Of a stretch of DNA of 64,000 nucleotides, positions 9,789 to 19,865 are shown piece by piece (within the stretch, counting starts at the first letter, position 1; every line of letters begins with the position of its first letter). The position numbers and the translations under genes were made by a program. Source of the stretch: Odiellus spinosus (Eukaryota > Arthropoda > Arachnida > Opiliones > Phalangiidae). Location: the NCBI GenBank assembly GCA_963920705.1, contig OY987226.1, positions 31,423,686 to 31,487,685 on the forward strand, written 5' to 3'. The notes beneath the pieces were generated by a model. That model made no database searches and was not told the origin of the DNA. It saw only the letters and a program-made list of their open reading frames with translations.

Positions 9789-10124
9789 GTGAATGAAAAA
9801 TTTCTGGCACATACATACCCGATCTTCCAGGGCCTTAAAATTCTACCAATTCACCAACTTTGCGATTTTTTCGCGCTTATTTTTATCTTTAAGTCTTTGG
9901 CTTCTCAGATGTATAATCCCTTCGAATATAGTAGACTCTCAATATATTTCACCCGTAAAAAGCATATCCTCCACGTTCCTTTTGCCCGGACCTCTTTAAA
10001 ACTAAAATCAATTTTTTGCTATGGTGTCAATTTATATAATGAACTTAATCCACCAATATCAATAAATTTAGAACGCTTTAAGGTTATAGTCCGAAATTTC
10101 CTTGTAATTAAGAATTTGTTCTAG
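9789..10124 (+). pseudogene. LINE RT C-terminal region, displaced
   Basis: The frame of 111 residues has the pattern at the end of jockey/CR1-like LINE proteins: a helical block, RKKHILHVPFARTSLKLKSI, then YGVNLYNELNPPIS and a final basic helix. It is the natural continuation of the RT at 7576-8297, displaced by the 1.5-kb insert, and ends at a TAG near 10122. Confidence 0.7.
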
Positions 10125-11100
10125 TATTTAATTTCTAATGTTTTTTGGATTTTATTTTATTTTATATTTAATACAACTAATTTAGAAACAGAAGATTTGT
10201 GGCATAAAAGTCGTTATCGATTTAGCCATGTCCCGCGAAATTTACCTGTATAATATAATGAAAATAAATTATTATTATAGTTATTTCCTTGACTCATACC
10301 CGCTAGTTACACTTTTTTGAACGTAAAAATAATTATCTCGCAGACGGTTGTGCCATATTCCAGTATTTCTTCTCCCAAAAGTCGATTTAGCGTTTTAAAC
10401 AGCCATCATTCGTATTTCATTTTATCCGATAATGGGACCATTGGAAGATACGGCGTTGAAATTATACTTCGTAAAAAACTGGAACGATATATCAGCAAAC
10501 AAAAAATATAAAAAAAGTGAGTATTATGCCTAGTTTTTAAATTAATGGAGACTAAGGAATGAAAACGAGTGATATATTACAACTGAAAACAGGCTTAGCA
10601 GGCATCTTTGAGGCGTTTGTTTAAATTGCAGCCTAATCCACCAGAATAAACAACATATACGTATCAATTTGAAACCTTCCCGGAAAATAGTCTTAGCTGG
10701 ATTCGTGGAGATCAGCCGAATTTCTTCTTGTTGAAGGGTCAGGGACCAATGGGTCTTTGCTAGACCCGTCGATAAGGCGAGATCGCCGCTAGAATTCCCA
10801 TTACATTTGTTTGGTCGCTGACTGCTCTATAAAAGAGTGGACAGCCTGTGTTTGAATTCGCAATAGGAACACTCGTTGATAGTTTCTATTCAAAACTGTT
10901 AATTGAATTTTTTAAGCTCGATTTAGCGTTTTTAAGAGAGATTATGTTTTTACGATGTTTAACGCGCCTTTTAAGTTAAATAAATTTAGTTTCACGAAAA
11001 CAGCATTTCGAACTGCCACGGTCGCTATGAAAGGCGCGTCTATAATGGCATCTAGCCTGGCTATATGTACGCTCTGTTTTCCCTCGAGTCAGGGGTTCTG
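10125..11100. other. no gene recognised; MITE-like half and TATA patch
   Basis: The stretch 10676-10710 resembles one end of the 42773-42933 MITE ('cccggaaa.tagtcttagc.ggattc'). A TATA-like CTCTATAAAAGAGTGG lies at 10825-10840 in a GC-richer patch. No coding region is supported. Confidence 0.4.
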
Positions 11101-11715
11101 AGAAAGTTTTACGTTGGGAACGACCCCTTGTTTCCTTTACCAATGAAAGACACAAAGTTTTCCTAACGTAGATTCTCAGAAGCATGCGCTTTTAATGACA
11201 GACGACCTGGAATACAATCTACGAGGAGAACTCGCGTAGAGGGCGCTGCTGAAGAGGATCATTCCCCCTGATGCCACCCGAAACACTAAATAATCCCGGA
11301 AGAAAAGTCACTCTTGGTCAATGAGAGGATGAATTTTTTACACGATGATCGAACTAGGATATATCTTAAATATTTAATACGTATTCCTTAACTAAATTCT
11401 ATAACAAGTTCATGTTATAATTTAATACTCTAATTATTAATAAAGATTAACTTAAAAGATCTACGGACATGTATTATCTATATTTTTATTATTAATATCA
11501 ACAGCAATCTCTTTTTATACAAAGAAAAAGGGGTTGCAACTTTTGATCTGGTATCCTTTTGTTATTAAATAGACAACTTGATTAATCTTGATTTAATTTA
11601 TTTAACCAAAGTATAAACTAATATTAAATTACATTACTTATTAATCACTTCAGCTAAGCCTAATAAAATATGAGTTAACCTCCTAACTAGCCACCACCAA
11701 ACAAGCATCAGAAGT
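11101..11715 (+). repeat. LTR-like solo sequence related to the gypsy LTRs
   Basis: Shows the same block order as the 445 and 7202 LTRs: TTGGGAACGACCCCTT, CAATGAAAGACA, GTAGAGGGCGC, GATCATTCCCCCTGATG and a terminal AGAAGTGAAACCGC. It is diverged and there is no internal gypsy sequence on either side, so a solo LTR is the simplest reading. Confidence 0.4.
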
Positions 11716-12162
11716 GAAACCGCTATCATGTGGCAAAACTTTAACTACTAGAGCTACAAAAATGACGTCATTTGGGGGCGTGTCTATCAAAAAAATTGGA
11801 GGATCATATAGTTGACCTTTGCACCCCCTTAAAGGGAGAGTAGGAGGTCAGAGGTTATCTAAGTCTTACTCTCATGATGTTCAATGTGCAAGTCTCATGA
11901 AATGCATAGAGGGTAGAAAGGAGTAGAAGGCTTGGCTTGGAGAGTTCTCGCTTGACAATTTGCATGTCAACTTCCGGTATGCGCGCGACTTTTTCTATTA
12001 CATCATAGAGGCTCTGATTGGTTCATTGGCGATGAACCGGATGTAAAGAGACAAATTTTTCAAATGAATAACACAAAAAAAGCGAGAACTCTAAAATTGC
12101 CTTGCCAAAGCCAGGCCTACTCCTCTTCTTTCTACCCTCTATGTGAAATCTAACACTCCCCT
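11716..12162 (-). repeat. copia 3' LTR start with polypurine tract, MITE-interrupted
   Basis: On the minus strand, AGGGGAG (12156-12162) is followed by TGTTAGATTTCA (12155 downward), the usual polypurine tract and TG start of a copia 3' LTR. It lies downstream of the minus-strand RNase H. A MITE is inserted about 12 bp into the LTR. The far end of the LTR is not resolved. Confidence 0.5.
11904..12143. mobile_element. 240-bp MITE in the copia LTR
   Basis: The left arm starts 'catagagggtagaaag' and the right arm is its reverse complement ending 'ctttctaccctctatg'. The arms extend imperfectly to 'gagttctcgct'. TGAAAT flanks both sides (11898-11903 and 12144-12149), suggesting a 6-bp target duplication. 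There is no coding content. Confidence 0.65.
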
Positions 12163-12275
12163 TGACTTAGATAATCTCTAACCTACTTATAAATTAGTCT
12201 TCTCAACTTAGTTTCATTAATATACAAAATTTCTCTAATTTTCTCACTGGTAACAGTTTTGTAAATACATTATTA

Positions 12276-12719
12276 TTATCTGTTCTTACAAACATTAAAT
12301 AAATTTCTATTAAAACAATCTCGAATGAAATGGAAACGTATATCAATATGTTTTGAACGGTTATTCTCAATCACATTTCTAGAAAAATCATTAGCTGCTT
12401 GGTTATCACAATACACCCTAGTTAAATCTAAATCCAGTTTATCTATGCATAGTTTATAAAGTTCATTCATAATCGGAGACAACCAGGCTAGTTCTTTTGC
12501 CATCTCCGCTAGGGCGATATACTCGGACTCCATTGTCGACACTGCAACACAGGACTGCTTGACCAAACTGATACCTAAGGTGTTGTGATAGTGAAGCGCG
12601 TATTCCTCAGTGTCTCTCACGTACTGCAACACACTTTTCAGGTATTTGCTATGATTTTTCCCGGGATTAGATGAATATCTTGCAAGCCGTGATACGATAA
12701 ACGTTATATCTGGTCTCGT
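12276..12719 (-). pseudogene. copia RNase H domain
   Basis: RNase H of a Ty1/copia element, which degrades RNA in the RNA-DNA hybrid. It shows the copia pattern: KQSCVAVSTMESEYIALAEM (family 'K.Q..VA.SS.EAEY.A'), AKELAWLSPIMNEL, RVYCDNQAA with the catalytic Asp, and SKHIDIRFHFIRD. The frame closes early (FNVCKNR then stop), and the join to RT at 12720 is broken by an in-frame stop or shift. Confidence 0.9.
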
Positions 12720-13042
12720 TCACTGTGAGAAGTAAAGAAGAATTCCAATTAGTTTTCTATACGGGCTCTCGTCTTCGTTTCTTTCTGATGTCTTCTCATT
12801 CTTAATTAACAGTGTTCCACTGGAAAGAGGGATTTCTGTTTTCTTATCTGAAGGCTGCATATTGAATTCTTTCTTTATCTTATCAATAAAACTTCGTTGG
12901 TGAATAAGTCCTTCTCCATGTCTAGGGAATTCGAATTCCACTCCGAGGAAATATTTTAGATCTCCCAAATTGGTGACTTCAAAAATTGAGTTTAGCTTCT
13001 TTACAAGCTTTTCCATCAGATCAGAGGTCTTGCCAAATATTA
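12720..13042 (-). pseudogene. copia reverse transcriptase, C-terminal half
   Basis: FEVTNLGDLKYFLGVEFEF and YRKLIGILLYFSQ are typical of copia RT after the catalytic YVDD. Across the hAT insertion, the minus strand near 14034-14060 reads YVGDIIIFGKTSD, so the second catalytic Asp region is YVGD instead of YVDD. The frame begins at the hAT junction (13042). Confidence 0.88.
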
Positions 13043-13389
13043 CAGGGTTCGACATAATAAAACCCAGCCCAGTAAAACCCACGGGTTTTACTAGGTTTTA
13101 CCCACCATAAACCCACCAAATAAAACCCTATTTGAAAACAATTTTTTTTTTTTTTAATTCAAACACTAGAATATTTATTCTCTAATTTGGAAGAAATTTC
13201 AACATGGCTCGTACTAAATTTTCGAATTGAATTTCCTAGTCTTTTCTAGGTTTTCCCTGACCATTGATGAGGATGACAAAGCCTAGTAGAAAAAGAAATT
13301 GCACCTTAAATTGAAGTGTTGAGAGAAAAAATAATTCTGTATAAAACATTTCAGCTAAAAATATTACCCACTTCGCAACTGCTACAAAT

Positions 13390-13700
13390 CATCACCGTTT
13401 TCCCTGACTTTCACCCAAAAAATATTTCCCTGACTTTTTGGACCAATTTTTTATTTCCCTGACTTTTTGGACCAATTTTTTATTTCCCTGACTTTTCCTT
13501 GACCTTTTGGACCCAATTTCTATTTCCCTGACTTTTCCTTGACCTTTTGTACTATTTCCCTGACTTTTCCTTGATCTTTTGTTCTATTTCCCTGACTTTT
13601 CCTTGACCTTTTGTTCTATTTCCCTGACTTTTCCTTGACCTTTTGCTCTATTTCCCTGACTTTTCATTGACCTTTTGTTCTATTTCCCTGACTTTTCCAG
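13390..13700. repeat. 'tttccctgacttttccttgacc' tandem repeats
   Basis: About eight imperfect units of 33-36 bp repeat 'atttccctgacttttcc' and 'ttgaccttttg'. They lie inside the 13043-14025 hAT element. Confidence 0.85.
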
Positions 13701-13880
13701 GTTGTGTACGAACCCTGTTCAAATACAAATTTACCAATGCTTTGGTTCATCACGACAATGCCTCTATACTTTAAATAGCTTTAAGGCTTTCTCGGTTCCA
13801 AGTCTATTTCGTAGCTTTGACCATACTATTCCAAATGACGAAAAAACTCTTTCAAGTGACTCAGAGCTTGCGGGGCAGCA
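13690..13880 (-). pseudogene. hAT transposase C-terminal remnant
   Basis: The minus strand reads a region like SFGMVWSKLRNRLGTE, the pattern at the C-terminal end of some hAT transposases ('FS..G.I.SK.RNRL'). It lies within the hAT element at 13043-14025. No catalytic region survives. Confidence 0.45.
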
Positions 13881-14033
13881 TCAGCAAAAATATTGTAAGA
13901 AAAAATATTATTCTTAGTTGAAAAAGATATCAATATAATTTGCACTAAAAATGAAAAACCCAAAAACCCATTAAAACCCGGTGGGTTGGGCTTTTCCAGA
14001 AAAACCTGGGTTTTTTCGAACCCTGAAATATTA

Positions 14034-14576
14034 TGATATCGCCTACGTATACTATTAATATAGCTTCTGTTCCGTATCTATACAGACAATTACATCCTTG
14101 TATTCTTGTGTATTTAATTTGTATAACGTAGAATCCAATTCTTTAAACCATTGATGACCACTTTGCTTCAAGCCATAAAGCGCTTTCTTCAGGTGCCAAA
14201 CAGAATTTTCTCCAGTAGTGTAGGTTGAGTTACGTAAACATCTTCTTCTAGGCTGCTATAGAGGTAAGCACATTTTATGTCGAGTTGTCTATGGCACCAA
14301 TCAAGACAAATGATGAATAGGAATACACACATTCTGACGATGGTAAAATTTATAACTGGGGCATACGTTAGTCCGTAATCTTCTCCATACTTCTAAGAAT
14401 ACCCTTGAGCCACCAGCCTCGCCTTGTATTTTCCTATTTCACCAGTTGACTTCTTTTTCAGATCGTAATCCCATTTGGTTCCAATGATCTTCTTTGCTGT
14501 TGGTTTCTGAACTACGTCATAGACCTCTCTTTGCTAGATAGTACTCATTTCGGAATCCATAGCCTCCTTCCAATTT
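14034..14576 (-). pseudogene. copia reverse transcriptase, N-terminal half
   Basis: Read on the minus strand from 14576: NWKEAMDSEM, then KIIGTKWDYDLKKKSTGEIG, YKARLVAQGYS, YGEDYGLTYAPV and a CHRQLDIKCAYLYSSLEEDV block. These are the standard copia RT fingers/palm signatures ('GTKW..K.K', 'KARLVA.G', 'Q.D...AYL'). Several in-frame stops are present. It continues through the hAT insertion to 12720. Confidence 0.88.
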
Positions 14577-15008
14577 TCAGCTTCCACACTTGACATGGCT
14601 TCTTGATAATTGCGTGGGATTTTGATTAAATTTGCCTCTACATTTGTTTTTTTTCTTGGTACTAAATGTAAATAACTTGGGATCGAAGTGTTCTCCTTTA
14701 CTTTTCAGGTGCTGTTGAATATCAGTTAAGGATTTGAACTTTATTTTTTCACCTTCAGGTCGAAAGTATACATCTTTTCGATTTCCAGTTTTCCGTTGTA
14801 TAATTTCCCTTTTCCAAGTAGTTCCATTGACTGTTTTAGGGATTTTTGGTTCGAGAACCCTTTTGCTGTTTGCCTCTGGGTAATTTTCGAGGAGGGATTC
14901 ATCAGATTCACTGGATTCAGAATCGATATTCTCATCTCCACTCCTTCTTCTGATGGGAGTTTTAGTTCCACAGTGACTCTTCGGTCTGCTCATCATCTGT
15001 GACATCAT
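14577..15008 (-). pseudogene. MBD-like domain between copia integrase and RT
   Basis: An open stretch of 143 residues. After an acidic Ser/Glu segment (SESSESDESLLENYP) comes TTWKREIIQRKTGNRKDVYF, then PEGEKIKFKSLTDIQQHL. This matches the MBD/TAM consensus of (G)W.RE...RK.G..DVYY..P.G.K.(R/K)S, then a helix. In copia elements the spacer between integrase and RT is normally unstructured, so an MBD here is unusual. Two gypsy pol tails in the window (4871-5370, 47668-48648) carry a similar domain. A role in methylated-DNA targeting is inference. Confidence 0.8.
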
Positions 15009-15009
15009 G

Positions 15010-15670
15010 GATTTCTAGCTCTGGCCAATCATCATTATATCTTCAAACATAAGCATTTTCATTATATGAGGACTTCATTTCTTCGATTCCTTTCTTGCTT
15101 TCGTCAAAGGTGACGTGTTTCGATTCAATAATATAATCTCCAAGAAGGATTCCCTTTTTCGCTCTTCTTTCCAATTTGCAAGTGGGTGAACGTTAAGCAG
15201 CCAAATAGCTTTAAATGTTTTGCTGACAATTTCCTTCCGGAACAACACCGTCCACCTTTGAGTGAGGTAATCGATTGTTGAGGTAAATGTGAACAACGCT
15301 TCGGCCCACAGGCTTTGTGGTAATCCTGAATCTTCAAGTAGCGCTCGAACTCCATCTAACGCTGTTCTATTATATCTTTCCACCACTGCATTCATGGCAG
15401 GAGTATACGTGTTCGCCCTTTCAATCTGGATTCCTTCTTGCTGACCAATCTCTTCAAAGTTTGTTGAGCAAAATTCTTGTCCATTATCTGTTCGTATTCT
15501 TTTGAGCTTGTTTCCGGTGTCTTTCTGCCCCCGACTTATATTCTTGAAACTTCATAGAGAGGTCTTTCTTCGACTTGAGTACATAAATTGTAGTTTTTCT
15601 GGTGAAATCGTCTATGAATCTTACGAAATACTTGGCTCCTTTATATGATTCTACTGGCCTGGGGGCCAAG
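15010..15670 (-). pseudogene. copia integrase core
   Basis: The rve core shows all three catalytic acidic residues across frames: Asp in YFVRFIDDFTRKT, Asp in RIRTDNGQEF and Glu in MNAVVERYNRTALDG. The RALLEDSGLPQSLWAEALF block that follows is typical of copia. The reading switches frame near 15500 and after about 15260, so it is decayed although the triad is still spelled. Confidence 0.9.
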
Positions 15671-15822
15671 TTCCAATGAATGGGTAGTTTTTATTTCATC
15701 AATCGCTTTCGAAGGTGCTTTGGTTGATTTTGATAGGCGGCATGGGATACAGACTTCTAAATTCTTCTGAAATTTAGGCAGCCCTTTTAACATAACATCC
15801 TTGCTTGGGGTTATCTACACTC
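15671..15822 (-). pseudogene. copia GAG-pre-integrase zinc-binding end
   Basis: The minus strand reads MLKGLPKFQKNLEVCIPCRL, with the CxxC of the pre-integrase finger. The element is lost upstream of about 15822, so protease, gag and the 5' LTR are missing: the copia copy is 5'-truncated. Confidence 0.7.
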
Positions 15823-16038
15823 TATCCTAAGAGTTACTTTAATAAGGATCTAAGTCATTGAGAACTTTAATTTTTTCGGGACTTTTATTTGACTTAGACA
15901 AATCTTTGAAAATAGGTTAGCTACCTAAATAATTAAATACAAATTAATGTGAGTGTAACTTAAGGATAACCACTGACCACTAACCTATTTCATTGCTATT
16001 TTGTCGTCTGCTAAAAAGCTGGTTATCCTATTCCTAGG

Positions 16039-16620
16039 CAAGAAGGATCAGACAAGGAGAGGAAAAGTGGGGACGGCGCGGTTCCTACTGCGTCGGCCTA
16101 AACTCCCACTCTGGGAGAACGGGGGTAGAGACGTTTCGTGGTAAATTTTTGTCACGTGGGTAAAACGGATCCTTTATCAGCTTCGTAGTAGCAAGGAGGA
16201 TCAGAGAAGGAGAGGAAATGTGGGGACGGCGCGGTTCCTACTGCGTCGGCCTAAACTCCCACTCTGGGAGAACGGGGGTAGAGACGTTTCGTGGTAAAAA
16301 TGTTGTCGCGTGGGTAAAACGAATCCTTTATGAGACGCGCTAGCTAGCGACCACGTGACAACAGTTTACCTCGAGAATTTCCTATCCCCCCTTTCCACCC
16401 GAGTGGGAGGTTGGCTCTTCTCTCTCTAACTCAACGCAGCCCCACATTTCCTCTCCTTCTCTGATCCTCCTTGGTAGTAGTCGACGACGCCAGTGACCAC
16501 ATGACAACAGTTTACCTCGAGAATTTTTCTATCCCCCCTTTCCACCCGAGTGGGAGGTTGGCTCTTCTCTCTCTAACTCAACGCAGCCCCATTTTTCCTC
16601 TCCTTGTCTGATCCTCCTTG
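16039..16620. mobile_element. MITE with 7-bp TSD, host of a self-insertion
   Basis: Outer arms start CAAGAAGGATCAGACAAGG and end CTTGTCTGATCCTCCTTG. They are flanked by TCCTAGG at 16032-16038 and 16621-16627. Without the inner copy and its duplication it is about 293 bp. No coding region. Confidence 0.88.
16192..16473. mobile_element. 282-bp MITE inserted into its own family member
   Basis: Ends CAAGGAGGATCAG and CTGATCCTCCTTG, flanked by GTAGTAG at 16185-16191 and 16474-16480. The internal 'gtggggacggcgcggttcct' block is shared with the outer element, so both belong to one family. A 7-bp TSD in both copies fixes the family's TSD length. Confidence 0.88.
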
Positions 16621-16627
16621 TCCTAGG

Positions 16628-18540
16628 CTCCTGTTGGACCTGTTCTATTATAGAGAGAAAGCGTCTCTGTTACTATGGCGACGGAGCTTAAGGGTATTGT
16701 TAATGAAGTTATGAACTTTTGAGCGTTACTTCTAATTTTCGAGTGGGGAGTCCCTGGACAATTGCCCGATAAGAAATCTGGCAATGTCTAATTAAATTTT
16801 AGAATATCCTATAACGTCTAATTTGTGAAAGGAGTTTATTTCCGTTCCTGATAATCAGATGGGTACGGCGGTGGCGTTCGCGTTTTTGGCGCTTCGTGTT
16901 GGTGCGCGGACCTTGATGTAACATCGAACCACCCTATAAATCGAGTGTACACTTCAGATAATGTTCTGATCGAACTAGCCAAGCGCCCTAAAAAAGCTGT
17001 TGTAAGGTTTTATTGAGCTTTCATCAATTACGCGACAATTACACAACCGCACAATTCTCCTGCGTGAGCGAGCCGACTGTCTCGCCGGTATTAACCAACT
17101 CCAACGGGCCGATTTGACCATTTCCTCCCTTCTACACTTTTGGAAGTAAATAGATCCGTGAGTTCAGTTTGGAGATTGTATTAAAAGTAGCCTTTACAGT
17201 ATACACTACGAAAGAGAATTTCGTTGTCACTGAAATTTTTGTTTGCGCCACGTTAAAATTTTTCATTTGAACAATTGGTTACGCTTAGCGTAATTTTGGC
17301 TTTAAATTTTTAAGTTGTTAGACATTTATTTTATATCGTCGTTCTCGTTTTACTAGATTTACCGAAAAGTCTACATAGTACATACACAGACTTGGATGAC
17401 TAAAGTGTCGTCACCATACCGAAATCCAGTTGTCGATCGAAAACTAGTGATGACATTTTAATAAATATGTTGTCTGAATTTCTGAAAGATTGAATCTACA
17501 GTATTTGATCGACAAATATACATTATGTGATCGACAAATATACTTAATATATTTTCAGAATAGAACCTATAATAATTTATTGATAATTGTCCAATGTTTC
17601 CTATCGGATAATAATATTTTTTTGTCACAACCAAACCTTTTTTTCCGCCCCTGGCTGAGAATGCCAGTCTTTCTTGGGCACGCCACTCCGACGCTATTGG
17701 AAAATATTTTTGTTAAGAATGACGTCGCTCAGTAATGCTACTAAAATTCAACAATCAGCATTTTATAATTTAACAGTAATATAACGCTTTGAAGGATTTT
17801 AAAGAGCCGTTTTACGAACTGGGTCTGGGTTCATGTTTTCAACTCAAAAGTTTCCTGATCACGTTACGGTTAGTATACGCAATGATTATAGTTCTTTTAA
17901 GGACTTATTGTTAGATATACTATGCCTTGAAGGAATGACTGTTTCACCAGCCCAGTGGTGGGCCAATCGGCGGATTTCTAAAATTTACGTATTCTCCCTC
18001 GGAAAATGTGACCAGCCCCTACTACTTTTACTAAATATACCCGGATTTAGTATAGTTCTTTTAAGAACTGCTAATGAAGGTTTACGAATTATGTGAAAAA
18101 TAAGAGCAAGATAACTATCGCAGTTGCTATTCAAGACCGTTTCTTTTAGTAAAGGATGGTAAACTGAGCCATTTTATTGATTTGTAATTACCAGAAGCCG
18201 AAGTAATCAAAGATTCACTTTCAATGATAGTTCAATAGAGAAATTGGAAAATTCAACTTCTTAATTCATCGAATGAATGTTACGGAGCTTGATTATAATC
18301 AGTTTTGATTTAAATATTGCTCCACGGTCATGGTCTCGAGTGATACTAGAATCATCCGTGCGTGTGAGACAAAGAAAATTAAAACCTTTTGGAGTGTAAC
18401 CTGATTATTTTTTGATTTGATATTATTTGATTCCATGTCATGTCGTAAATTTAGTACAGTATCGCTACTATTCCAAGTCCTCAAACTAAACAAATAAGTT
18501 CAGTTCTTTTAAGAACTGCTTAATGCTCCATAGCCTAACT
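16628..18540. other. no recognisable feature
   Basis: AT-rich sequence with a GC-richer patch around 16860-17110. A short open frame at 17833-18096 has no recognisable motif. I see no TE signature or splice-supported exon. Confidence 0.4.
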
Positions 18541-18804
18541 TATTCTGTCAATGGGCTGATTTACATTAAATGATTCTAGTAATCAGCTGTGTGCCTTGGT
18601 GGGTGGGGAAGACAAATGCCGTATCAATTACGGTAAAGTACGAGTATTGAAAACTGTTCAATGCTTATACTTCATAGCCGTAACGAACACAACGGAATGA
18701 ATATTCTGTACTTTTAACTATACCTTTGGTTGAATATCCCTTTGAAATGCTTTGTGATTCTTTTTGGTTTCTGCTTGTACATTGGAACATCTGGCCGGGC
18801 TGAA

Positions 18805-19320
18805 TTTTACTTCTGGCCCCGGGGCTGAAACTTTCTCTTGGCCCGGGGACTGAAACTTTCTCATGGCCCTGGGGACTGAAACTTTCTTCCGGCCCTGTAG
18901 CTGAAACTTTCTTCTGGCCCTGTAGCTGAAACTTTCTTCTGGCCCTGTAGCTGAAACTTTCTTCTGGCCCTGTAGCTGAAACTTTCTTCTGGCCCTGTAG
19001 CTGAAACTTTCTTCTGGCCCTGTAGCTGAAACTTTCTTCTGGCCCTGTAGCTGAAACTTTCTTCTGGCCCTGTAGCTGAAACTTTCTTCTGGCCCTGTAG
19101 CTGAAACTTTCTTCTGGCCCTGTAGCTGAAACTTTCTTCTGGCCCTGTAGCTGAAACTTTCTTCTGGCCCTGTAGCTGAAACTTTCTTCTGGCCCTGTAG
19201 CTGAAACTTTCTTCTGGCCCGGGGACTGAAACTTTCTTCTGGCCCGGGGACTGAAATTTTCTTCTGACCCGGGGGCTGAAACGTTTTTTTCTGACCCGGG
19301 GGCTGAATCTTCTGGCCCGG
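18805..19320. repeat. 25-bp satellite array A
   Basis: About 20 units of the form 'cttctggccctgtagctgaaacttt', with variant units at both ends carrying 'cccgggg'. Because 25 is not a multiple of 3 and these units lack stops on the minus strand, a long artefactual open frame results. Confidence 0.95.
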
Positions 19321-19328
19321 CTGAATCG

Positions 19329-19640
19329 TATTATTATTATTATTATTATTATTAAGAGGGGGTGGCCGGACAGATCCGGCCAAGCACGTCGACTAGTAGT
19401 CCATTGTACAGCTCCCAGACAATTTATGACTTAAGTCCGATTTCTGTGTTGAAGCGAAGAATTTGCTTCACCGGGATGTCAGAAACCTCATGGGTTTCTA
19501 TTTGATGCATACCAAGATTCTCAAACCTCTCAGCCGAGTAGTTACCACAGCTGCAGAGAACATGGGAGGTTTCCACAGCAAGGCACGCCCTGCAGAGTGG
19601 ATCGTCCCAATACCAATCAGGTGGAGGTGCCAGCTAAGTT
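19329..19640 (-). pseudogene. LINE 3' end copy, with (TTA)n tail
   Basis: The minus strand carries the same LINE C-terminus as 26508-26760 (the block encoding CRACLAVETSHVLCSCGNYS is recognisable). It ends in a ~50-bp 3' UTR with 'ggccggacagatccggcc' and a (TAA)n tail, which appears as TTA repeats at 19330-19355 on the plus strand. Confidence 0.75.
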
Positions 19641-19865
19641 GACAATGGGCTGATTTACATTGAACGATTCTAGTAATCAGCTGTGTGCCTTGGTGGGTGG
19701 GGAAGTCAAATGCCGTTGAAGTACGAGTACTGAAAACTGTTCAATGCTTCATAGCCGTAACGAACACAATGGAATGAATATTCTGTACTTTTAACTATAC
19801 CTTTGGTTGAAAATCCCTTTGAAATGCTTTTTGATTGTTGACAAGTTTGTTTCTGCTTGTACATT

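Larger units (their letters stand above)
13043..14025 (-). mobile_element. hAT element (983 bp) with 8-bp TSD inside copia RT
   Basis: The ends are CAGGGTTCGA and TCGAACCCTG, flanked by the perfect 8-bp duplication AAATATTA at 13035-13042 and 14026-14033. The minus strand around 13690-13880 reads a decayed hAT C-terminal dimerisation region. Removing the element reconnects the copia RT exactly at its active site. Confidence 0.92.
18541..19640 (-). repeat. satellite/LINE-tail unit A
   Basis: Composed of a ~230-bp block (18541-18790, starting near 'caatgggctgatttacatt'), a satellite array (18805-19320) and a LINE 3' end (19329-19640). The same order recurs from 19644 with nearly the same 230-bp block ('aatcagctgtgtgccttggt'). 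This makes it a tandem duplication of the whole unit. Confidence 0.8.
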
